Of a stretch of 64,000 bases of DNA, positions 8,506 to 14,388 are shown one piece after another. The notes under the pieces are model-generated. The model was not told the origin of the DNA, did not search any database, and saw only the letters and a program-made list of their open reading frames with translations. Source of the stretch: Candidatus Paceibacterota bacterium (GTDB lineage: Bacteria; Verrucomicrobiota; Verrucomicrobiia; Limisphaerales; UBA8199); NCBI GenBank assembly GCA_035452965.1, contig DAOTCE010000010.1:1-64000 (forward strand), given 5' to 3'. The first letter of the stretch is position 1. Each line of letters starts with the position of its first letter. A program made the translations under genes and the position numbers.

Positions 8506-8981
8506 CCCGCCCACCCCCGGGCTCCCGGCAACACCCGCGGACCTCTCCGTATCCGCACCGTATCCGCACCGTATCCACACCGTAGGTTCAATGGCACAAC
8601 CTGCTGTGGTCCAGCTACTTGCGCCAATTCACGACGCCGACCCGCACATCGGCTGCGCAACAACGGTTCCGGCAGCCGACGCACCGCCTGCGCCGACCGC
8701 GACACCGATAGCAATGCCTCCGCGCCGCCCGGCAAGGCCAAATGCGCGCCCCACGCCGATTAACCTCGAACGCCAGGGGCGGCTCAGACACCGGGCGAAG
8801 GGATGAAGGCGGCTGACTTTTAGAGCGTGTTTGAAAAATGAGCGTTCGGGAGGGCAAGCGTCCCCGCGAGCCCTGACTTCTCCCCTCTCCCCACGAGATT
8901 TGGGCTCACGAGCACGTTCGCCCTCCCCCAGGCGAATTTGCAAACACACCCTTGATCATTAATGGTTGAGCAAGCAGGAAT
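8506..8981. other. Intergenic region with tandem repeat and no supported gene
   Basis: Apart from the 11-bp tandem repeat at 8547-8591, I find no supported gene. Short open frames (for example 8417-8806) are low-complexity Arg/Pro/Ala. A GC-rich stretch around 8870-8940 resembles the simple CT/GA-rich intergenic filler often seen in this phylum. Confidence 0.4.
8547..8591. repeat. 11-bp tandem repeat array A (DnaA-box-like units)
   Basis: Three units of 11 bases (ccgtatccgca twice, then ccgtatccaca) are followed by ccgtaggttcaa. The same arrangement recurs at 26257-26301. The 9-mer gtatccaca inside the unit differs from the consensus DnaA box TTATCCACA only at the first base. Confidence 0.85.
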
Positions 8982-9044
8982 ATGAAGGCGCGCGCGAGCG
9001 GGATGCCGGAAGAGGCGTATTGGGAGACGCGGTTTGATGTGTGA
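8982..9044 (+). pseudogene. 20-codon remnant of a class I SAM methyltransferase gene start
   Basis: ATG 8982 follows a purine-rich ribosome-site-like aagcagga and encodes MKARASGMPEEAYWETRFDV before TGA. I recognise this as resembling the usual first 20 residues of a family of class I SAM-dependent methyltransferases (family starts read roughly MK.RESGMPEEAYWE..FD). The roughly 180 residues that should follow are missing. It lies beside a collapsed type I restriction locus, so both may be scars of one deletion. The family match is from memory. Confidence 0.45.
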
Positions 9045-9092
9045 CTGATTGACGTTGCGACCCGGCAACGCCGCGGGGGACGGCGCGGGGAC

Positions 9093-9866
9093 TCAACCGG
9101 CCCAATCGGCGCAGAGGAGTTCGGCCTGGGCCAGGACGGTCTGGGTGGCTTGTTCCTGCTTGTCCGGCGGGTAGTCGTAGTTGCGGAGAATGCGCTTCAC
9201 CATGGCGCGGATTTTGGCGCGGACGGCTTCCTTGATGGTCCAGTCTATGGTGACGCTCTTGCGCACGCCTTTGACGAGGTCGCGGGCGATGGCTTTGAGG
9301 GTCGCATCGCCCAGCTCGGCGACCGCGCTGTCGTTGGTGCCGAGGGCGTCGTAGAAAGCCATTTCGGCTTCATTGAGCCCGAATGAGTTCGCCGAGCCGG
9401 CGTTTGTCCACTTCGGGCCGGGCGTAGTTCTTGGGCAGGACGCCTTTGAGGACCGGGTTTTCCCGCTCGATGAGGTCCATGGCGTCGTCAATGAGCTGGC
9501 CAATTTCGGGTTTCTTGGCGGACTTGTGGATTTCTCCTGCCAGCGAGCTTTCAGGGGCACCCAGAAGATGTTCTGGCCGGTGTATTCGTCGCGGTCCTCA
9601 AGGACGTAGCCGCGCTGGGACTCCTTTTTGACGAAGTATTCGCTCTTCGGGTTGGCGGTCTCGCGGAGGAGCCATTGGCGTCGCTCCTCGTAGGAGTCGG
9701 AGACGTATTTCAGGAAGATGAGGCCGAGAACGACGTGTTTGTATTCGGCGGCGTCCATGGCGCCGCGGAGGGTGTCGGCGGCTTTCCAGAGTTTCTCCTC
9801 GTACCCGATGTTGGCCTGGGTGTCGCCGTTGCGGGCGTTGGGCCTGGTGGGCTTGGCGTTAGTCAT
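9093..9866 (-). pseudogene. Collapsed type I restriction-modification locus: hsdM 5' end fused to hsdR 3' end
   Basis: The frame reads 257 residues. The first about 100 match the HsdM N-terminus (IGYEEKLWKAADTLRGAMDA, AAEYKHVVLGLIFLKYVSDS). The last about 95 match the HsdR C-terminus (NEAEMAFYDALGTNDSAV, VRKSVTIDWTIKEAVRAK, ILRNYDYPPDKQEQA). Between about 9535 and 9385 the open frame is nonsense, but the neighbouring frame continues HsdM (IHKSAKKPEIGQLIDDAMD, RENPVLKGVLPKNYARPEVD). So a frameshift near 9535 is compensated at the hsdM/hsdR junction near 9385. The methylase catalytic region, hsdS and the HsdR motor are absent. The product cannot act as a restriction system. Confidence 0.85.
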
Positions 9867-10317
9867 TGGCAGCGGGGGTGGGAAGCGGGTTGGTGTCCGC
9901 AGAGGACGCCTTATGGCCAAAGGTTAATGTCGCGACTGTGCCACCCATGACGTTAAGTCGCGCAATGATGGGATGGGGCGGGGAAAGTTGAAAGGGGAAA
10001 GTCGTTGGAGGAGGTGATGCTGGCCCGCCGCCGCGTGGCTTCGGCGCGGCAAGCGCAGTGAATAAGTCGGTGAATAAGTTTCTGTCCGCAGTTTTACGGG
10101 TAGGACAGCCTTTGTCCAACCCCCTCGTGTAAGGTTCCAGCATAATGAAAACTGGAAGCCTGCAAATCCGAAACGCTGGCTTGTTCGAGCACCCTCACAC
10201 CAGACGGCACACTGGCAGGGAGAAAGTATTCCCGGAAAGGCCGGCACGTCATTGCCCTCGATAATCTAATCAGCACGCCGCCGGTCGCGGCGCCAATAGT
10301 GTTGTTCCCCACCGGAG
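9867..10317. other. Intergenic region, no supported gene
   Basis: 451 bases between the hsd remnant and the next plus-strand gene. Open frames crossing it have no recognisable protein features. It contains short AT-richer segments (gtgaataagt occurs twice near 10048-10080), but I see no clear promoter, RNA gene or IS end. It may be eroded accessory DNA. Confidence 0.35.
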
Positions 10318-10986
10318 ATGAGAGAGAGTCTTCCAGGCAGGCTGCTGATCGCGCTTCTCCAGGCGCCGGCGGAGAAGATGGCGGCCATTGAGGAGATTCT
10401 CTACGCGGGAAAAGCCGGGATTCGAAGCGCGGAGGACGCCAGCGTGGCCCCGCGTTTTGCCTTCCGCAGAGCGGGCAGCCATTGGCGGGTGGTGTTTGCC
10501 GGGAATGCGGAGTTTTACATTGAGGACACGCTCGGGGCGCGCTACCTGGACTACCTGCTGCACCATCCGAACGAGCCTGTATCCGCTTTCGACCTGGAGG
10601 TCGCGATCCGGCCGGAAAAGGCGGGAGCGCGAGCGAAGGATTCGATTCAGGAGCAGACGGACCCGGAGGCGGCGAGGAGGTATTTGCGGGAGCTGAGCCG
10701 GCTGCGGGCGGAGCGCGAGGAGGACGCCGATAATGGCAGGCAGACTGAGGCTGAGCACAAGGCTAAAGAGATCGCGGCTCTGGAGGAGGCGCTTCGTGGC
10801 GGCGGCCTGGCTGGTGATGCCGGGGAGCGAGCCCGCAGCAATGTGAACAAGGCCCTGGCGCTGGTCCGCCGCCGATTGGCGCGAGGAGACAAGGCGGAAA
10901 GAGAGTTCGGCGCGCACGTCGGGCAGTTCGTAAGTGTCGGATACCAGTGCGTGTATGCGGCGCCGGGCGGCGGGTGCTGGGAGTGA
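10318..10986 (+). CDS. Hypothetical protein resembling a regulator-associated winged-helix-like module
   Basis: A 222-residue protein; ATG 10318 follows a ccggag ribosome-site-like stretch. Residues about 45-85 (FAFRRAGSHWRVVFAGNAEF, then ARYLDYLLHHPNEPVSAFDL) resemble a segment in ATPase/TPR regulators and hypothetical proteins where FRREG-YW and KGLRYLA-LLRHPG motifs occur. The middle is strongly charged and helical, and the end (RARSNVNKALALVRRRLARG, HVGQFVSVGYQCVYAAP) resembles the C-terminus of the same group. Function is unknown. It is the first gene of a plus-strand cassette of unrecognised genes that follows a degraded defence locus. Confidence 0.6.
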   Translation: MRESLPGRLLIALLQAPAEKMAAIEEILYAGKAGIRSAEDASVAPRFAFRRAGSHWRVVFAGNAEFYIEDTLGARYLDYLLHHPNEPVSAFDLEVAIRPEKAGARAKDSIQEQTDPEAARRYLRELSRLRAEREEDADNGRQTEAEHKAKEIAALEEALRGGGLAGDAGERARSNVNKALALVRRRLARGDKAEREFGAHVGQFVSVGYQCVYAAPGGGCWE

Positions 10987-11071
10987 TTCCGCGGAAGAAG
11001 CGATCTGGGCAGCCAAAATACCCAAATGGGTAGCCTCACTACCCACCCAAGGAGTGGAAACGTAAGACATT

Positions 11072-12019
11072 ATGAAAACAAAATCGCCAGCACGAACACG
11101 CCGGGCCGCGGACAAAGTCCAAGCGTCGGAGCGGGAACGACGGATCAACGCCGGGTGGCTCCGGCTCTGGAAAACCGTCTATCCCAGCATCCCGCCGCCC
11201 GTGGAAGTCCCAAAGCCGGCCCGCGGCGACAGCCGCGAAGCGCGGCGAGAGTCCAAGGTTCGGCGTTCGCCGGCAGAGCGCCCGGCCGCCATGGGTTACC
11301 TCTCACGATTCCTGTGCGCCGGGTTCGCCCTGACGCTCCTGGCCGCCGGTTGTGCCAGCCGCCCGCTCAAGGGCGGCAAAGCCGTCCTGACCCGGAAACC
11401 CGCGGGCCTTATCGAGCAGACGCTGGTGCAGTCCGAAAACCCGGCTCAGTCCACAAAGCAGGACCAGGCAAGCGTCAAGGTGCGGTCCTACACCGTGCCT
11501 GCGGGCTCGCGGTGGGAGGCGCCGCCCCTGGAGACGCCCGCGCCGGGCGTTGCCCTCACAAACGTCCAGGCCGTGGTGTTGAGCGCGCCGATGCCGGTGG
11601 TCGAGCGGGAGGAATCCCGCGCCCGCACGGAACTGGGCGCCGCGCAGAAAGACACCGCCCGGGAAATGGGCGCCAAGCTCGCCAGTCTCAAGGGCATTGT
11701 TTGGGTCGGGGCGGCACTCTTCGTGGCGGGCCTGGCGTCGCTCGTCTGGCCGCCGCTCAAGGCAGTCGTCGCCAGCGTGACGACCAGCGCGGCGCTGATG
11801 CTGGGCGGCCTGGCGCTCATGGTTCTGCCCACAATGGTGGCCGGCAATGAGCCGCTGATCCTGGGTGTGGTCGCCCTGGCCGTCGGCGGCTGGGCGCTGG
11901 CCCATCGTCACGGCTGCCTGCGGGGCATGGTGGCCGCCACCGGCACGGCGCGAACCACTGCTCCGCGCTCCGGGGATGGGGCTGCCGCAACGCCCGGCAC
12001 CGGCACCGCGAACTCCTAA
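11072..12019 (+). CDS. Hypothetical protein: basic N-terminal extension plus lipoprotein-type membrane protein
   Basis: The frame from ATG 11072 encodes 315 residues. Residues 1-73 are Arg/Lys-rich (MKTKSPARTRRAADKVQASE). At residue 74 a second Met (11291) starts a textbook lipoprotein signal, MGYLSRFLCAGFALTLLAAG followed by Cys. If 11291 is used the product is a 242-residue lipoprotein; if 11072 is used the signal would be internal. Two or three hydrophobic helices follow (about 210-285), then a Thr/Ala-rich tail. Neither start has a strong ribosome site. No family is recognised; a prophage or accessory envelope protein is possible. Confidence 0.5.
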   Translation: MKTKSPARTRRAADKVQASERERRINAGWLRLWKTVYPSIPPPVEVPKPARGDSREARRESKVRRSPAERPAAMGYLSRFLCAGFALTLLAAGCASRPLKGGKAVLTRKPAGLIEQTLVQSENPAQSTKQDQASVKVRSYTVPAGSRWEAPPLETPAPGVALTNVQAVVLSAPMPVVEREESRARTELGAAQKDTAREMGAKLASLKGIVWVGAALFVAGLASLVWPPLKAVVASVTTSAALMLGGLALMVLPTMVAGNEPLILGVVALAVGGWALAHRHGCLRGMVAATGTARTTAPRSGDGAAATPGTGTANS

Positions 12020-12036
12020 TCCCATTTCACCTCCCT

Positions 12037-12366
12037 ATGAGCACAAATCTCCATTCCCCAATCTCCGTTCCGCGCAGCATCTCCGGCGAGGGCTGGGCGG
12101 CCATCGCCGGCGCGGCCGGCTCGGCGTTCCTGCTGGCCAGGAAGCTCCTCGGCCCCAGGCCCGCCAAGCCGGAGCCAATGAGCCGGGCCGACTTCTACGC
12201 CGAGAGGCTCGACCTCCGCGAACGACTGCACGCCAACCACCTGGCCCTGCTGGAGAAGCTCGACGCTAATCACCGGGAGCTGCTGGCCGCTCTGGAGCGG
12301 CAGGGCGTCCGCATCAGCGCCCTTGAAGCGGGTGTCGCCCGCCTGGAAGAGCGCTCGAGGAAGTAG
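12037..12366 (+). CDS. Small membrane protein with coiled coil, 109 aa
   Basis: The product starts MSTNLHSPISVPRSISGEGW, then has one short hydrophobic segment (WAAIAGAAGSAFLLARKLLG, residues about 20-39) and a strongly helical, charged C-terminal half with heptad spacing (LHANHLALLEKLDANHRELL, LEAGVARLEERSRK). It begins 17 bases after the previous gene, so the two are probably co-transcribed. One membrane helix plus a coiled coil would suit a holin- or spanin-like accessory protein, but I have no sequence match for that. Confidence 0.55.
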   Translation: MSTNLHSPISVPRSISGEGWAAIAGAAGSAFLLARKLLGPRPAKPEPMSRADFYAERLDLRERLHANHLALLEKLDANHRELLAALERQGVRISALEAGVARLEERSRK

Positions 12367-12516
12367 CCATGCCGCCCCTTGACCAAACGGGTCATGGCCA
12401 TAGCGGCGCCGTGCAGAAGATTTTTGGCGCGCGCAGTTACGTTGGTCCGCGGCGGCTGGCCGCCGGGGGACCACGCGCGCCGTTCACAAAACACAACAGT
12501 AGTAAGGAATAGAATT

Positions 12517-13185
12517 ATGAAGATAAAAGACGTTCCCCAAGTGGGAAAACTGGGCCTCACTGTGACCTGGCCGGGCCGCTATGGCCTGATCCGGAGACTG
12601 CTGGTGACTCCCCGCAACCCCCGCACCTCCGCGCAGCAGGTGATCCGGCAGAACCTGGCCACCCAGGCCGCTGCCTATGACCAGTTGACCGACGCGCAGC
12701 AGGAGGCGTGGATCGCCACCGCGGCGCAAATGCAGAGCAAGCCGACGCTGGGCCAGAGCGGCCCGCTCACCGGCCTGCAACTGTTCACCAAGCTGAACTG
12801 CGCTCTCCTGGCCATCGGCGCCCAACCCGTCACGACGCCTCCGGCAAAACCGTTGCTGGAGATCCTGCCGATTGACGGTTTGGAGATCACCAATGCCGCC
12901 GGAGTTGTCACCCTCCAGCTGCATACCACCGGCTCCCCGCCGGACGGCACGATGCTGCGCGCCTGCGCCCCGCTCAAGAGCGGCGCCCGGCGCGGTGACA
13001 ATTACCGCCTCCTGGGCACACTGGGCAGCCCGTCGGGCAACTCCATCGCCATCACGAGCGCCTACACCACTCGCTTTGGCGTGCCCGCCGTGGGCAGCCG
13101 CGTGTTCGTGAGCGTGAATGCCAACATTGACGGATACCAGGGTATCCCGTTGGTGTTCTCCGCGCGAGTGCCCGCCGCGGCCTAG
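12517..13185 (+). CDS. Conserved hypothetical protein, 222 aa
   Basis: ATG 12517 follows gtaagga and gives MKIKDVPQVGKLGLTVTWPG. The N-terminal half contains TPRNPRTSAQQVIRQNLATQ and QQEAWIATAAQMQSKPTLG, and the C-terminal half is beta-rich (IDGLEITNAAGVVTLQLHTT, ending GYQGIPLVFSARVPAAA). I associate this start and the SGPLTGLQLFTKLN segment with hypothetical proteins of Verrucomicrobiota and Planctomycetota, but no function is known. There is no signal peptide. It belongs to the unrecognised cassette at 10.3-13.7 kb. Confidence 0.65.
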   Translation: MKIKDVPQVGKLGLTVTWPGRYGLIRRLLVTPRNPRTSAQQVIRQNLATQAAAYDQLTDAQQEAWIATAAQMQSKPTLGQSGPLTGLQLFTKLNCALLAIGAQPVTTPPAKPLLEILPIDGLEITNAAGVVTLQLHTTGSPPDGTMLRACAPLKSGARRGDNYRLLGTLGSPSGNSIAITSAYTTRFGVPAVGSRVFVSVNANIDGYQGIPLVFSARVPAAA

Positions 13186-13293
13186 GATCAGTCCACCGGG
13201 AAACGTGGTCTGAACCAGTGGCAATCCCATCCCTCTCACTCCGAGGGGGAGGGTGCCCTGCAGGGCGGGTGAGGAGTTCACGGTAACAACATC

Positions 13294-13325
13294 GGGCCCC
13301 CAGAGCTGATACGGCCTGGGGGCCC
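13294..13325. terminator. GC-rich inverted repeat, possible transcription end of the cassette
   Basis: Perfect 10-bp arms, gggcccccag (13294-13303) and ctgggggccc (13316-13325), with a 12-base loop, about 110 bases after the 222-residue gene. No T-run follows, so an intrinsic terminator is uncertain. Confidence 0.35.
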
Positions 13326-13394
13326 CTTCATCGCCCTTCCATTAACTTTACCTTGGGCCGCGCTCGATGAGCGCGCCCTGACCTCCAAATCACT

Positions 13395-13682
13395 ATGAAA
13401 CTTATTCCTCCTGCCGACGAGCGTGGCCGCTGCGCGCTCAAACTTCGCCTGGAAAGACAACTCCGCCAAATGTTCGGTGGCTGCTGGCGCGTGGATATCA
13501 TTCCCGGCCGCTACGGCTGGTACGCGCGCGCTGTGCCGCTGCGCCGCCGGGCGAAGCGGGCTCGGGCCGGCACAGATCAGAAAGAGCGGACGTTACCGCA
13601 CAGCCTTGGCGGCGAAGCGGTACATGTCGCCCCGATATACGGCGTTCTCCATCTCGACAATCATGTCCTTGGCGCAGAATGA
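13395..13682 (+). CDS. Possible small protein, 95 aa, overlapping the regulator gene tail
   Basis: ATG 13395 gives MKLIPPADERGRCALKLRLE, a basic small protein (RQLRQMFGGCWRVDIIPGRY). The last about 30 codons overlap the 3' end of the convergent GntR gene, so the original stop may have been lost or the frame may be spurious. The start resembles its cassette neighbours in spacing and style. No family is recognised. Confidence 0.3.
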   Translation: MKLIPPADERGRCALKLRLERQLRQMFGGCWRVDIIPGRYGWYARAVPLRRRAKRARAGTDQKERTLPHSLGGEAVHVAPIYGVLHLDNHVLGAE

Positions 13683-14318
13683 GGCCCCTTCAACCCGGAA
13701 CGCGGGAATGGGCCGTTCCACCCGGAAGACCTTGAGCCATTCGCCATCCAGCACCACGGCGCTGAGCATCTGGTTGATCTCCGTCAGGTGGATGCCGTAA
13801 TGCTTCGCGAAGACCTCGTAGAGCGACTGCTCCAGGTTGCGGCGCTGGATATCGGGGCAGAGGGTCAGTGAGATGTAACGCGTCTCCTGCATCATGGGGA
13901 TGCCATCCGCCAACCGGAGGCGCTCGATCTCACAGAACGGCCCTTTGAGGGTGAACTGGCGCCCATTGATGGTCTGCGTATGGTTCCCTTCGCGCAGGTG
14001 GAAGCCAACAAGCCTGGTCGCCGGCTTGCGCCCGGCCTCGATCATGTTCCGCGTGAACCCGAATATGCGGTTGATGGCGCGCAGCACCGGGAAATCGCGA
14101 ACGAAGGTGCCCTTGCCTTTGACGCGGGTAACCCAGCCTTCCTTCTCCAGCTCGTGCAGGACCTTGCGCGCGGTCGTGTTGCTGACGCGATAGCGCGCGA
14201 TGATCTCGTTCTCCGAGGCCACGGGCGCGCCGGGCGCCAGCTCGCCCCGTTGTATGGCGCCGACGATCTTGCGGCGGATTTGAAAGTACTTGGGTGGACT
14301 GTATTTATCCGGAGCCAC
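13593..14318 (-). CDS. GntR/HutC-family transcriptional regulator
   Basis: A 241-residue repressor-type protein with a GTG start. Residues about 8-75 form the GntR winged helix: YFQIRRKIVGAIQRGELAPG, then SENEIIARYRVSNTTARKVL, then GWVTRVKGKGTFV. Residues about 90-235 fit a UTRA ligand-binding domain (CEIERLRLADGIPMMQETRY, then LEQSLYEVFAKHYGIHLTEI). UTRA regulators usually sense a sugar, amino acid or related small molecule and repress neighbouring genes. No obvious catabolic operon adjoins; the next minus-strand gene is the helicase, so its target cannot be inferred here. Confidence 0.9.
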   Translation of the reverse strand: MAPDKYSPPKYFQIRRKIVGAIQRGELAPGAPVASENEIIARYRVSNTTARKVLHELEKEGWVTRVKGKGTFVRDFPVLRAINRIFGFTRNMIEAGRKPATRLVGFHLREGNHTQTINGRQFTLKGPFCEIERLRLADGIPMMQETRYISLTLCPDIQRRNLEQSLYEVFAKHYGIHLTEINQMLSAVVLDGEWLKVFRVERPIPAFRVEGASFCAKDMIVEMENAVYRGDMYRFAAKAVR

Positions 14319-14388
14319 AGCGTTGAATCTCGTTATCCACGGCCATTAACCGCCGGGCGCGGCCGCTTGTCAAGGCGCGCCCCGAGGC

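Noticed and set aside
13201..13280. CT/GA-rich segment (near 13230-13275) resembling filler repeats at 8870
   Set aside because: Low-complexity similarity only; not enough shared sequence for a repeat family.
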